In this document: one piece after another, positions 1 through 8,248 of the stretch
Position numbering within the stretch: position 1 is the stretch's first letter
Layout: every line of letters starts with the position of its first letter
The notes under the pieces: model-generated
What the model was told of the DNA's origin: nothing
What the model saw: only the letters and a program-made list of their open reading frames with translations
Database searches by the model: none
Position numbers and translations under genes: made by a program
NCBI GenBank assembly: GCA_910584575.1
Contig: CAJUBG010000037.1
Coordinates: 1-35,838 of the forward strand
Length of the DNA stretch: 35,838 bases
Reading direction: 5' to 3'
Source: an uncultured Dorea sp.
GTDB lineage: Bacteria; Bacillota; Clostridia; Lachnospirales; Lachnospiraceae

Positions 1-34
1 AAATACCCCGGAGGGGTTAAAGTTAGACCCCCAT

Positions 35-409
35 TTGAAATGGGGGTTGCTAATTAAAATAGCAAAGGACGAATGGGTGCGGCTGATAAGTCTTGCGAAT
101 GTACTGCACTGTGAAAATGCCTTAAAAATAGAAGATGAATGGATAGATGAATATCATTTAGAAAAAGGTGATTTTGATATTACAGCGGTTGATCCAGAAC
201 TGGTAGATGAGATACCAACAGCTACTCAGATGGGAAAGGTTTATATGCGTTTGATACTTGATACATTACGGCCAAAGGAGGATTATGTGGAAGGAATGCT
301 TCGGGTATATAACGATGAAATTTGCAAAACGATTGATAATTATAATTGTAGTGCATATTATGAGCCGTCTTATGTAATTACACGTGCATATAATGCTGGC
401 GGATTTTAA
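35..409 (+). CDS. Unrecognised small protein, start uncertain
   Basis: I do not recognise this 124-residue protein. It is acidic, has no signal peptide or membrane segment, and ends in YNAGGF. The TTG at 35 lacks a good ribosome site, and the frame is open to the window edge, so the gene may begin upstream. A GTG at 77 is preceded by AAAGGA at 64-69 with 7-nt spacing and is a credible alternative. The stretch is visibly more AT-rich than the genes that follow. Another frame open from base 1 stops at 55-57, so an upstream gene may end just here, possibly overlapping this one. A toxin/immunity-type pair is one speculative reading. No function is assigned. Confidence 0.5.
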   Translation: MKWGLLIKIAKDEWVRLISLANVLHCENALKIEDEWIDEYHLEKGDFDITAVDPELVDEIPTATQMGKVYMRLILDTLRPKEDYVEGMLRVYNDEICKTIDNYNCSAYYEPSYVITRAYNAGGF

Positions 410-446
410 ATAAAATATGTTTTTGCACATAGAGAGGATGAAATAG

Positions 447-1028
447 ATGGAGGACAATTTAAAAATCATCTCCCTTCCCAAAGAAGAATGGGAAGGGACT
501 GTGATACCAATGAGGTATACAACAGAGGAATATTATGATGTGCAGATAGAAAGGGATGCAGGCGGGTTCCGTGTCAATATGCCAAAACAGCGTTTTGATG
601 CGCCTGTATCACATGATCCGGAGGAATACGATTTTCCGGATAAGCTATATCAGCCTCATTGGGAGAAGGCTTGTGCCTGGGGGATTGTCGGGGAAAAGGA
701 TGGACGTCCCCAAATGCTTGCCTGTATCGAAACCTGTCCGGAGGAGTGGAGTAACCGGCTGATGGTGACAGAATTGTGGGTTCATGAGAAGCTCAGAAGG
801 CAGGGAATCGGCCATCGTCTTATGGAGACTGCGAAAGCCCAGGCGGTTCGTGAGAAGCGCAGGGCGGTTATTTTGGAAACCCAGTCCTGTAACACGGCGG
901 CGATTGGCTTCTACGAGAAGGAAGGCTTCGAGCTGATTGGATTTGATAGCTGCTGCTACTCCAATAATGACAAAGAACGCAAGGAAGTCCGCATAAATAT
1001 GGGATATTTCTTAAAAACAGAGGATTAG
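447..1028 (+). CDS. GNAT-family N-acetyltransferase
   Basis: A 193-residue protein with a C-terminal GNAT fold that transfers an acyl group from acyl-CoA to an amine. The acetyl-CoA pyrophosphate loop is visible as RRQGIGH at residues 117-123, after the beta-strand MVTELWVHEKLR. NTAAIGFYEKEGFELIGF near residues 145-165 is the usual motif B helix and strand. The first 70 residues are an extension with no motif I recognise. GAGAGGA at 432-438 supports the ATG. The stop codon directly abuts the ATG of the LuxE-like gene, so the two are probably co-transcribed and translationally coupled. The substrate cannot be inferred. Confidence 0.88.
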   Translation: MEDNLKIISLPKEEWEGTVIPMRYTTEEYYDVQIERDAGGFRVNMPKQRFDAPVSHDPEEYDFPDKLYQPHWEKACAWGIVGEKDGRPQMLACIETCPEEWSNRLMVTELWVHEKLRRQGIGHRLMETAKAQAVREKRRAVILETQSCNTAAIGFYEKEGFELIGFDSCCYSNNDKERKEVRINMGYFLKTED

Positions 1029-2207
1029 ATGGAGAATTTATTTTGGAAAAGGGATCCCTATGATATTCAAGGCTCGGATGCCCTCTTTATGCGAAAATTA
1101 ATTAATAATGCGTTGTTTCAATTTGAGCATTGCGAGGAATACCGCAGACTGTTAATGATGAAGGGATTTACGGAGGAAAGGCTTTTGCGCCTGGAATCAC
1201 CTGAGGAGTTACCTTTTCTTCCAACATTATATCTTAAGCGGCATCAGATGTTTTCTGTACCGGAGAGAAGGCTTAGAGTTAAGGCGGCTTCCTCCGGCAC
1301 CAGCGGCAATAAGAGTGTAATAGGATTTGATTTGAAAAGCCTGTGGTCGGGACTGGGGATGATGTTTGCCCTGGGAAGAAGGCATGGGCTGTTTTCTTTT
1401 GTGCCCAGTCATTATGTGGTGTTGGGATATGAGTATAGCCGGCATGAGGATATGGCGATTATGAAGACTGCATACGGGCAGACATGGTTTACGCCGGCAT
1501 TATCGAGAACTTATGCCCTTAGATATACCTTGATGGACGCAGCACGTTTATCTGACAGGACGGGCGATGTGGGAAATAAGGTTCAGTATATCCCAGGTAA
1601 GAATGGAGTATATACCCTGGGGCTTGATGATATCCGCCAACGGTTAATCGACTTAAGTCGCCAGAGGTTTCCGGTCAGAATCCTGGGTTTTCCTTTTCAT
1701 GCATGGAAGCTCTTGAAGGGGATGCAGGAGGAAGGGATTAAGCTCACCCTTCCGAAAGGTTCTCTGATTGCTTTAGGCGGCGGCTGGAAGCAGCATGCTT
1801 CTGTGCAGGTGGATAAAAAGGAGATGTATAAGCTGGTCTATGAGGTCTTAGGGATACGGGAAGAAAATTGTCTGGAATTTTTCGGGGCTGTCGAGCATCC
1901 CGTGGTGTACTTCTCCTGCCCGAACCATCATTTTCATGTGCCGGTTTATGCAAGAGTAATCATACGGGATGTGGAGACATACGAGCCTGTGCCAAACGGC
2001 ACAGCAGGACTGGTGAATCTGGTGACGCCTATTCTGAACAGTATGCCGGTCCTAAGTGTGGTGACGGATGATTTGGGGGTCTTACACGATGGGGCAAGGT
2101 GCGGCTGCGGTATTCAGACACCTTATTTGGAAATTCTGGGGCGTGTTGGCGTCAAGGGCATTACCACCTGCGCTGCGGCAGCAGGAAAGATGTGGAGGGA
2201 TTTATGA
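1029..2207 (+). CDS. LuxE-like acyl-protein synthetase
   Basis: A 392-residue member of the LuxE acyl-protein synthetase family, which is related to adenylate-forming enzymes. It activates a carboxylic acid with ATP and passes the acyl group to a partner. The phosphate-binding signature SSGTSGNKS lies at residues 88-96. A possible metal-binding end (HDGARCGCGIQTPYLEILGR) lies near the C-terminus. In luminous bacteria LuxE and LuxC form the fatty-acid reductase complex; here the LuxC-like gene follows with an ATGA overlap, which strongly supports a functional pair. No luxA, luxB or luxD is present, so bioluminescence is not implied. The family call is confident. The acid activated is unknown. 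Confidence 0.88.
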   Translation: MENLFWKRDPYDIQGSDALFMRKLINNALFQFEHCEEYRRLLMMKGFTEERLLRLESPEELPFLPTLYLKRHQMFSVPERRLRVKAASSGTSGNKSVIGFDLKSLWSGLGMMFALGRRHGLFSFVPSHYVVLGYEYSRHEDMAIMKTAYGQTWFTPALSRTYALRYTLMDAARLSDRTGDVGNKVQYIPGKNGVYTLGLDDIRQRLIDLSRQRFPVRILGFPFHAWKLLKGMQEEGIKLTLPKGSLIALGGGWKQHASVQVDKKEMYKLVYEVLGIREENCLEFFGAVEHPVVYFSCPNHHFHVPVYARVIIRDVETYEPVPNGTAGLVNLVTPILNSMPVLSVVTDDLGVLHDGARCGCGIQTPYLEILGRVGVKGITTCAAAAGKMWRDL

Positions 2208-3469
2208 TTCTGTTTGACGGAGAGCTTCTGCCGGATGTGAAATTAGAAGCCGTAGCAAGGGATTTATCGGATTACTGTATAAAGACCATTGACAGCAGGG
2301 AGATTACTGCACAGGAAGTGATTGAGGCGTGCGCAAGCCTTTCAGACAGGATTAGGAAGGGGGCGTATGACGAGCTATTGTATACGCTCAAGAAGCAGGG
2401 AAGGGTTACAGAACAGCAGCTTCAAGAGGCGGCAGCGCTATTTGACCGTAAAAATCTGGAGTACAAATATCAGACAGAGCTTGGCGGGCTCACTGGCGGC
2501 GCGGGAGGCGGGAAGCGATATTACATGCCTTTGGGGATATTGTTTCATATTGCCGCGGGAAATGCGCAAGGGCTGCCTTTTTATAGTGTGGTAGAAGGGC
2601 TTCTTACAGGAAATATTAATATCTTGAAGCTTCCGTCTGGGGACGATGGATTGTCAGTATTTTTGCTAAAGGAGTTGGTGAGGCTTAAGCCAGGTCTTAG
2701 CCGCCATATTATCGTTTTAGATGTTCCTTCAACAAATAAAAAACTGATGCAAAGCCTTGGACAAATAGCGGATGCCATTGTGGTTTGGGGAGGGGATGAG
2801 GCGGTTAGGGCAGTAAGGGAAATGGCTGATTTAGGGACTCGAATCATAAGTTGGGGACACAAACTGAGCTTTGCATATGCGGTACAGAATGTTAAAGAGG
2901 AAGAATTGCGGAAACTGGCAGGGCATATCTGTGCAACGAATCAGCTTCTATGCAGCTCGTGCCAGGGGATTTTTGTGGATACAGAGGATATGGCCGTGGT
3001 GAGAGCGTTAGGGAAGCGTTTTCTTACTTTGCTGGAAGAAGAAAGTCTGAAATATCCCGAACTTTCTTTAGAAATCAGGGGAAAAGTGGGGATTGCTCTT
3101 TATAATGACGAGCTGGAAAATCTGACCTCCAAAAGAGAGCTGCTTCGCGGGAAAGGGGCAAGCGTCACGTTAGCGGACGACCATGTTTTGGAAGCATCCC
3201 ATATGTTTCGGAACTGTTGGGTAAAGCCGCTGCCCCGAACAAAGATTTTAAAAGCCTTGAAGCCATATAGAGGTTATCTCCAGACAGCAGGGCTTCTTTG
3301 TCATGAAAAAGACCGTATTTATCTGGGAAAGCAGCTTCTAAAAGCCGGAGTCGTCCGGATTACGGGCGCTGGCGGCATGTCGGCAATGGCGGCAGGAGGG
3401 GCGCATGACGGTGAGTATCCTTTGAGGAGATATTGCAGAATTGTGGAGGTTGAGGCAGAAACAGGTTGA
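2204..3469 (+). CDS. LuxC-like acyl-CoA reductase
   Basis: A protein of about 421 residues in the LuxC family, which is related to aldehyde dehydrogenases and reduces an activated acyl group to an aldehyde with NADPH. The nucleotide-binding region is GILFHIAAGNAQGLPFY near residue 111. The candidate nucleophile is in CATNQLLCSSCQG (Cys250 or Cys253). A glycine-rich ITGAGGMSAM segment lies near the C-terminus. The frame is open further upstream, but the ATG at 2204 overlaps the LuxE stop as ATGA and gives a family-like N-terminus. It is somewhat shorter than the roughly 480 residues of luminous-bacteria LuxC. The product aldehyde and its use are not shown by the neighbours. Confidence 0.88.
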   Translation: MILFDGELLPDVKLEAVARDLSDYCIKTIDSREITAQEVIEACASLSDRIRKGAYDELLYTLKKQGRVTEQQLQEAAALFDRKNLEYKYQTELGGLTGGAGGGKRYYMPLGILFHIAAGNAQGLPFYSVVEGLLTGNINILKLPSGDDGLSVFLLKELVRLKPGLSRHIIVLDVPSTNKKLMQSLGQIADAIVVWGGDEAVRAVREMADLGTRIISWGHKLSFAYAVQNVKEEELRKLAGHICATNQLLCSSCQGIFVDTEDMAVVRALGKRFLTLLEEESLKYPELSLEIRGKVGIALYNDELENLTSKRELLRGKGASVTLADDHVLEASHMFRNCWVKPLPRTKILKALKPYRGYLQTAGLLCHEKDRIYLGKQLLKAGVVRITGAGGMSAMAAGGAHDGEYPLRRYCRIVEVEAETG

Positions 3470-3530
3470 TATTTTTCCAAAGATAGAGGATAATAAGGAG
3501 AAAGAAACCATTTAGAAGCGGGAGGAACAA

Positions 3531-4019
3531 ATGGAGCGCAGAGATAAGACAAATTATTACCTGGATCTTGCGGAGATGGTGTCGCAGAGATGTACGTGTC
3601 TTCGCAGGCATTATGGCGCGGTAATCGTAAAAAATGACGAGGTTATTTCAACAGGATATGTGGGGGCGCCGCGGGGAAGGAAGAACTGTACGGATATCGG
3701 AGAGTGCATCCGCAAAAAGATGGGGGTGCCCAGGGGAGAGCGCTATGAGCTTTGCCGGAGTGTCCACGCCGAGGCCAATGCTATCATCAGTGCGTCCAGG
3801 GACAAGATGCTCGGCAGTTCTATGTATCTGATTGGAATTGAGGTGGATACAGGAGACTATATAAAGAATGCGAATAGCTGTTCTATGTGTAAACGGCTGA
3901 TTATTAACGCAGGGATTAAGAAGGTCTATATCCGTGATACGAAGGAGACATACCGTATGATTCTTGTGAGTGATTGGGTGGAGAATGATGAATCAATCGA
4001 CGGAGAATTTGGATATTAA
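3531..4019 (+). CDS. ComEB-type dCMP deaminase
   Basis: A 162-residue zinc-dependent deaminase of the deoxycytidylate deaminase/ComE operon protein 2 family, expected to convert dCMP to dUMP for thymidylate synthesis. The zinc-binding and catalytic motif HAE is at residues 79-81, and the paired cysteines are in CSMC at 117-120. The early GAPRGRKNCTD segment is typical of the dCMP-deaminase branch. GGGAGG upstream of the ATG is a strong ribosome site. The 3' end overlaps the signal peptidase gene. No other competence gene is visible, so a role in nucleotide metabolism is more likely than one in DNA uptake. Confidence 0.9.
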   Translation: MERRDKTNYYLDLAEMVSQRCTCLRRHYGAVIVKNDEVISTGYVGAPRGRKNCTDIGECIRKKMGVPRGERYELCRSVHAEANAIISASRDKMLGSSMYLIGIEVDTGDYIKNANSCSMCKRLIINAGIKKVYIRDTKETYRMILVSDWVENDESIDGEFGY

Positions 4020-4542
4020 GAATACGAAAGTAAAAAAGTTCGTCAAAGAATGTTTTGATTTGATTGTGATACCGGTTCTGCTTGCATTGTTTTTCAGTAA
4101 GGTTTTGATTGTGAACGCCACGATTCCCTCCGGCTCTATGGAGGATACCATTCTTCCAGGGGACCGGATTATCGGCGCGCGTCTGGCGTATCTGTTTCAA
4201 GAGCCGAAGCGGGAGGATATTATTATATTCCGGTTTCCGGATGATGAGTCCCAGGTTTTCATAAAGAGGGTAATTGGTTTGCCGAATGAGACGATTCAGA
4301 TTGTGGATGGACGAGTCTATATTGACGGCTCTGATACGCCTCTTGAGGAGGTTTATCTGAAGGAGGCGCCAAAGGGAAGTTTTGGTCCATATAAGGTTCC
4401 AGAGGATTCTTATTTTGTGATGGGAGATAACCGGAATCATTCCCATGATTCCCGATACTGGGAGAATCAATTTGTGGAGAAGGATCATATTCTGGCGAAA
4501 GCGGTGTTCCAGTATTATCCAAGGCTTGGGATGGTGGACTAA
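3988..4542 (+). CDS. lepB: Signal peptidase I
   Basis: A membrane-bound serine protease that removes signal peptides from exported proteins. One N-terminal membrane segment (about residues 23-42) precedes the catalytic Ser in IPSGSM (Ser50) and the general-base Lys in FIKRVIGLP (Lys93). The late box GDNRNHSHDSRYW is also present. The length of 184 residues is normal for Gram-positive SipS-type enzymes. I chose the ATG at 3988 because GTGGAG lies a few bases upstream; the frame is also open from an in-frame GTG at 3970. The gene sits inside the 3' end of the deaminase gene, and its TAA shares bases with the next ATG (TAATG), indicating translational coupling. Confidence 0.92.
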   Translation: MNQSTENLDIKNTKVKKFVKECFDLIVIPVLLALFFSKVLIVNATIPSGSMEDTILPGDRIIGARLAYLFQEPKREDIIIFRFPDDESQVFIKRVIGLPNETIQIVDGRVYIDGSDTPLEEVYLKEAPKGSFGPYKVPEDSYFVMGDNRNHSHDSRYWENQFVEKDHILAKAVFQYYPRLGMVD

Positions 4543-5882
4543 TGAAATACATACGACGAGCAGGCTGCGCGTTTTTTCTGTGTGCGGCGGCTAATATACC
4601 GTTTCTGTATCATTATCAGGTTATACCGGAAAAAGGGGGTATTCTTTTTATACTCCTTTTTGTGTTGGGAGTGATATTTCTCAATATTGTTCCGGCATTT
4701 TCAAATCGGAGGCTTCCTGTGAGAAGGCTTCGTATCTGTGCGGACGGCTGCGAGCTTCTGCTCTATTTTCTGTTGTCAGTGACTATGTCAGCGGCAGGGC
4801 TGGTGATTATGCTGCCTGTATCGTTTCCGATGGATAAATGGATATGGTTTGCAGACCTTGCCTGTGCCATGCTTGTGGAGGCTTCAGTGTTCTGGTGCGG
4901 AATCCTCCGAGTGTATCTTACGTCGTCACAGATTGGAGTGAAATGGAGGATCATTGGGCTTCTGTGCGGATGGATACCGGTTGTCCATCTGGTGGTGCTG
5001 GTGAAGATTATCCGCATGGCTATGGAGGAATGGGAGTTTGAGAGTGGGAAGATGATGCAGGCGCAGGAACGAAAGGATGAGAGGCTGTGCCAGACCAGGT
5101 ATCCGATTCTGATGGTGCATGGAGTGTTCTTTCGGGATTTTAAATATTTTAACTATTGGGGGCGGATTCCCAAGGAGTTAGAGGTTCATGGGGCGAAGAT
5201 TTTCTATGGAAATCATCAGTCTGCGGCATCTGTCGCGGACAGCGGAGGTGAACTTGCCTGCCGGATTAAGGAGGTTGTGGCCGAAACCGGATGCCAGAAG
5301 GTAAATATTATCGCCCATTCTAAGGGAGGGCTGGATTCCAGGTATGCCATAAGCCGTCTTGGGATGGCGGAATATGTGGCGTCCCTGACCACCATTAATA
5401 CGCCCCACAGGGGATGTATTTTTGCGGATTATCTTCTCGATAAGATTCCTCAGGCGGCAAAGGATAAGGTGGCGGAGGGGTACAACGCTGCCCTTAGAAA
5501 ACTGGGGGATGAGAATCCGGATTTTATTGCGGCGGTTACGGATCTTACGGCTTCGGCATGTAAGAGATTTAACCAGAATGTGCCGGATATGCAGGGGATT
5601 TATTACCAGAGCGTAGGTTCTAAGCTGAATGTGGCGTCGGGAGGAAGATTTCCCCTTAATTTTTCACATCAGCTTGTGAAGTATTTTGACGGGGCCAACG
5701 ACGGGCTGGTGGCAGAAGGCTCGTTTCCATGGGGGGAGGACTATACCTTCCTTACCACGAGTGGGAAGCGGGGGATTTCCCATGGGGATATGATTGATTT
5801 GAACCGGGAGAATATCAGGGATTTTGATGTGAGGGAGTTCTATGTAGGGCTGGTGAACGGGCTTAAGGAGAGAGGGTACTAG
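4542..5882 (+). CDS. Membrane-anchored triacylglycerol lipase-like hydrolase
   Basis: A 446-residue two-part protein. Residues 1-160 contain about five hydrophobic segments. Residues 185-446 form an alpha/beta-hydrolase with the start PILMVHGVFFRD. The apparent triad is Ser260 in AHSKGG, Asp387 in GANDGLV and His414 in GISHGD. The INTPHRG segment after the nucleophile is typical of bacterial triacylglycerol lipases. The enzyme is presumably held at the membrane and acts on lipid esters. It overlaps the signal peptidase stop by one base, so the two are co-expressed. The membrane N-terminus fused to a LipA-type domain is unusual. The lipase fold is confident; the substrate is not known. Confidence 0.8.
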   Translation: MKYIRRAGCAFFLCAAANIPFLYHYQVIPEKGGILFILLFVLGVIFLNIVPAFSNRRLPVRRLRICADGCELLLYFLLSVTMSAAGLVIMLPVSFPMDKWIWFADLACAMLVEASVFWCGILRVYLTSSQIGVKWRIIGLLCGWIPVVHLVVLVKIIRMAMEEWEFESGKMMQAQERKDERLCQTRYPILMVHGVFFRDFKYFNYWGRIPKELEVHGAKIFYGNHQSAASVADSGGELACRIKEVVAETGCQKVNIIAHSKGGLDSRYAISRLGMAEYVASLTTINTPHRGCIFADYLLDKIPQAAKDKVAEGYNAALRKLGDENPDFIAAVTDLTASACKRFNQNVPDMQGIYYQSVGSKLNVASGGRFPLNFSHQLVKYFDGANDGLVAEGSFPWGEDYTFLTTSGKRGISHGDMIDLNRENIRDFDVREFYVGLVNGLKERGY

Positions 5883-5907
5883 TGTACTGGTATACTGTAA
5901 GAAAGAG

Positions 5908-5937
5908 TTGAATTTGATATCAGGATTGGTGTATACT
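5908..5937 (+). promoter_or_regulatory. Sigma-A promoter for the nitroreductase gene
   Basis: TTGAAT at 5908-5913 and TATACT at 5932-5937 are separated by 18 bp, placing a start site about 35 bp upstream of the nitroreductase ATG. A second GTATACT-like sequence just upstream (near 5890-5896) partly repeats the -10 region. Confidence 0.6.
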
Positions 5938-5978
5938 AAGGAAAAGAATATTTAAAATTTAAAAAGAGGTGTTTAGAG

Positions 5979-6503
5979 ATGGATTTATTGGAAGTAATGA
6001 GAAGCCGCAGGAGTGTAAGAACCTATACGGGAGAAGCCGTTCCGGAGGATAAGGTTGAGCAGATTTTGAAGGCAGGGCTTTTGTCTGCGTCTGGTAAGAA
6101 CTTAAAACCATGGGAGTTTATCGTGGTCCGTGACAAGGAGGTCCTGGCGAAGTTGACAAAGAGCAGGGCGGCAGGCGCCGCTATGCTTGAGCATGCGGAC
6201 TGTGCAATCGTTGTCGTGGGCGACACGGAGAGGACGGATGTATGGACAGAGGATTGTTCGGCTGCCATGACGAATATGCATCTGATGGCGGACTGCCTTG
6301 GCGTTGGAAGCTGCTGGGTTCAGGGAAGGCTTCGGGAGGCTTCGGACGGAAGGACGACGGAGGTGTTCATCAGGGATTTGCTTGGAATTCCGGACAAGTA
6401 TGGTGTGGAGGCGGTTCTGTCATTGGGAATGACAAACGACCATCCGGCTGCGTATTCTCTGGATGAGCTTCCGATGGAGAAGGTTCACAGGGAGAGATTT
6501 TAA
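5979..6503 (+). CDS. Nitroreductase-family protein
   Basis: A 174-residue FMN-dependent oxidoreductase of the nitroreductase family. The N-terminal SRRSVRTYTGEAVPEDKVEQIL contains the flavin-phosphate-binding arginines. The central SCWVQG and C-terminal LGIPDKYGVEAVLSLG segments are typical of the short branch of the family. It probably acts as an NAD(P)H-dependent reductase of quinones or nitro compounds in the cytosol; the physiological substrate cannot be read from the sequence. It is a single-gene unit with its own promoter upstream and a hairpin terminator directly after the stop. Confidence 0.88.
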   Translation: MDLLEVMRSRRSVRTYTGEAVPEDKVEQILKAGLLSASGKNLKPWEFIVVRDKEVLAKLTKSRAAGAAMLEHADCAIVVVGDTERTDVWTEDCSAAMTNMHLMADCLGVGSCWVQGRLREASDGRTTEVFIRDLLGIPDKYGVEAVLSLGMTNDHPAAYSLDELPMEKVHRERF

Positions 6504-6519
6504 TCTGAATTGATAATGG

Positions 6520-6566
6520 GGCTGTCGCACTTAAGTATTTGGCTTGAGGCAACAGCCTTATTTATT
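6520..6566 (+). terminator. Hairpin terminator after the nitroreductase gene
   Basis: GGCTGT at 6520-6525 pairs with ACAGCC at 6552-6557. The stem continues inward through GC/GC and CTTAAG/CTTGAG with one mismatch and small bulges, and TTATTTATT follows. The left arm GCTGTCGCA is repeated at 6572-6580. Confidence 0.65.
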
Positions 6567-6594
6567 AAGAAGCTGTCGCAGAAGGCGATGTGTG

Positions 6595-6774
6595 ATGAAA
6601 GAGACAGAAGAAGTAAAGACGACAGATCATGATAATGGAGTATCTCTGCTCACAGCGAATCAGAGTGTAAACTGGCATTTCCCGATAATGCGGTGGCTTG
6701 AGGGAGAAGAAGAAAGCAGAGAGAAGGATGTGCTGGTCTATCAATTACAAAGATATCCGTTTTTGGCAAGGTGA
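6595..6774 (+). CDS. Small hypothetical protein or gene remnant
   Basis: A 59-residue frame starting MKETEEVKTT, preceded by a weak AAGG about 8 nt upstream. It has no membrane segment or motif I recognise. It follows the nitroreductase terminator and precedes the Nudix gene. It could be a real small protein or a leftover fragment of an insertion; its composition is acidic at both ends. Nothing in the context assigns a role. Confidence 0.3.
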   Translation: MKETEEVKTTDHDNGVSLLTANQSVNWHFPIMRWLEGEEESREKDVLVYQLQRYPFLAR

Positions 6775-6808
6775 TAGCTAAAAAGCGGTTATATGTGAGG
6801 GATAATTT

Positions 6809-7270
6809 ATGCCAAGAAAAACAGAAGTTGAGTTGACTAATATGTGTTTGGTTTATGATGAAAATAGAATTCTAGTGCAAGAGAAAAAGGGTACGGGATA
6901 TACAGGAGGACTATTGTTCCCAGGCGGCCATGTGGAACAAGGTGAGAGCCTAAGAGACTCTGTAATCAGAGAGATAAAAGAGGAAACAGGTCTAAAAATA
7001 TACGAACCTCAGCCATGTGGATTTAAAGATTGGATACAGGAAGATGGTACCAGGTATATTGTATTACTCTATAAAACAAACAAATTCAGTGGTGAATTAA
7101 AATCATCAAAGGAGGGCCGTACCTATTGGTTGAATCGGAAGGATATTGATAAAGCAAATTTGATTTGGAATATGCGTGAATTGCTTCAGATATTTGAGTC
7201 AAGTCAGTATTCAGAATTCTTTTTTGAGTTTAAAGATGGAAAGTATGGTAAAGGTAAACTTCTTGGATGA
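6809..7270 (+). CDS. Nudix hydrolase
   Basis: A 153-residue Nudix pyrophosphohydrolase, resembling MutT/8-oxo-dGTP diphosphatase members. The complete Nudix box GX5EX7REUXEEXGU runs from residue 40 to about 62 (GHVEQGE, then REIKEETGL), with the metal-binding glutamates intact. The following GFKDWIQEDGTRYIVLLYKT segment matches the MutT-like branch. GAGGGAT precedes the ATG. The gene is more AT-rich than its neighbours, which may indicate more recent acquisition together with the small ORF upstream. The substrate is probably a damaged or excess nucleotide, but this is family inference. Confidence 0.9.
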   Translation: MPRKTEVELTNMCLVYDENRILVQEKKGTGYTGGLLFPGGHVEQGESLRDSVIREIKEETGLKIYEPQPCGFKDWIQEDGTRYIVLLYKTNKFSGELKSSKEGRTYWLNRKDIDKANLIWNMRELLQIFESSQYSEFFFEFKDGKYGKGKLLG

Positions 7271-7337
7271 ATTGATACCTCTATTGGAGACTCAGGGAAA
7301 AACATGCAGGCTTTAGCGGTCTAATCCCTTTCCATTA

Positions 7338-7366
7338 TTGAAAAACCCTCCAAGCCATGTTATAAT
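7338..7366 (+). promoter_or_regulatory. Sigma-A promoter for the methyltransferase gene
   Basis: TTGAAA at 7338-7343, a 17-bp spacer, and TATAAT at 7361-7366. The predicted start lies in a small hairpin ACACGC-TGAT-GCGTGT (7372-7387) followed by ATTATTTT, so the transcript would begin with a short stem. Confidence 0.7.
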
Positions 7367-7422
7367 GAAAAACACGCTGATGCGTGTATTATTTTAGAAT
7401 ACTAATGGCGAAGGAGAGTAAG

Positions 7423-8181
7423 ATGGAGGCATATACGAGTTTTGCTGAGGTATATGATACATTTATGGATAATGTACCTTACGAACAGTGGGCAGATTAT
7501 CTTCATGATATATTGAAAGAATACGACATCTTCGACGGCCTGGTTTTAGAGCTTGGCTGTGGGACAGGCATCATGACAGAATTACTGGCAAAAAAAGGGT
7601 ATGACATGATCGGTGTGGACAACTCTGAGTCCATGCTTGAACTTGCCATGGAGAAACGGATTAAAAGCGGCCACGACATCCTGTATCTTCTTCAAGATAT
7701 GCAGGCGTTTGAATTGTACGGAACGGTCAAGGCTGTGGTAAGCGTCTGCGATTCGGTCAATTATATAAAAGACGACAGGGAATTAACGGAAGTGTTCAAG
7801 CTGGTGAATAATTATCTGGATCCCCAGGGTATATTTATCTTTGATTTTAACACAGAATATAAGTATCGGGAGATATTGGGGGACAGGGTAATCGCGGAAG
7901 AACGTAAGGAGTGCAGTTTTATCTGGGAGAATTATTACAGGGCTGAGGATAAGATAAATGAGTACCAGCTTACGCTGTTCGTCCAGAGCCAGGAGAACCC
8001 AGAGCTTTATCGTAAATATCAGGAGGTTCATCAGCAGAAGGCATACACACTGGAGAAGATTAAGACATTAATCGAGAAGGCAGGGCTTCGCTATGTTGCG
8101 GCTTACGACGCATATACGAAGAAGGCGCCGATGTATACCAGCGGGCGCGTATGCGTGATTGCGCAGGAGTACGGGAAGTAG
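7423..8181 (+). CDS. Class I SAM-dependent methyltransferase
   Basis: A 252-residue methyltransferase. Motif I, ELGCGTG, is at residues 43-49 and the acidic ribose-binding residue is in MIGVDNSESML near residue 66. The body resembles the family of small-molecule methyltransferases annotated as ubiquinone/menaquinone-type or tRNA-associated in Clostridia, but the target is not identifiable. In-frame GTG (7384) and ATG (7405) codons lie upstream; I chose 7423 because AAGGAG at 7411-7416 is correctly spaced from it. A consensus promoter lies just upstream. The Hsp33 gene follows on the same strand. Confidence 0.87.
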   Translation: MEAYTSFAEVYDTFMDNVPYEQWADYLHDILKEYDIFDGLVLELGCGTGIMTELLAKKGYDMIGVDNSESMLELAMEKRIKSGHDILYLLQDMQAFELYGTVKAVVSVCDSVNYIKDDRELTEVFKLVNNYLDPQGIFIFDFNTEYKYREILGDRVIAEERKECSFIWENYYRAEDKINEYQLTLFVQSQENPELYRKYQEVHQQKAYTLEKIKTLIEKAGLRYVAAYDAYTKKAPMYTSGRVCVIAQEYGK

Positions 8182-8248
8182 GATGGGTTTAGCACCTTTT
8201 AGAAATTCAGAAAAGCGAAGAACAGGAAAAGAGGCAGAGAAAAGAAGG

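Noticed and set aside
1029..3469. A luminescence (lux) operon
   Set aside because: LuxE and LuxC homologues are present but luxA, luxB and luxD are absent, and the pair is widespread in non-luminous bacteria.
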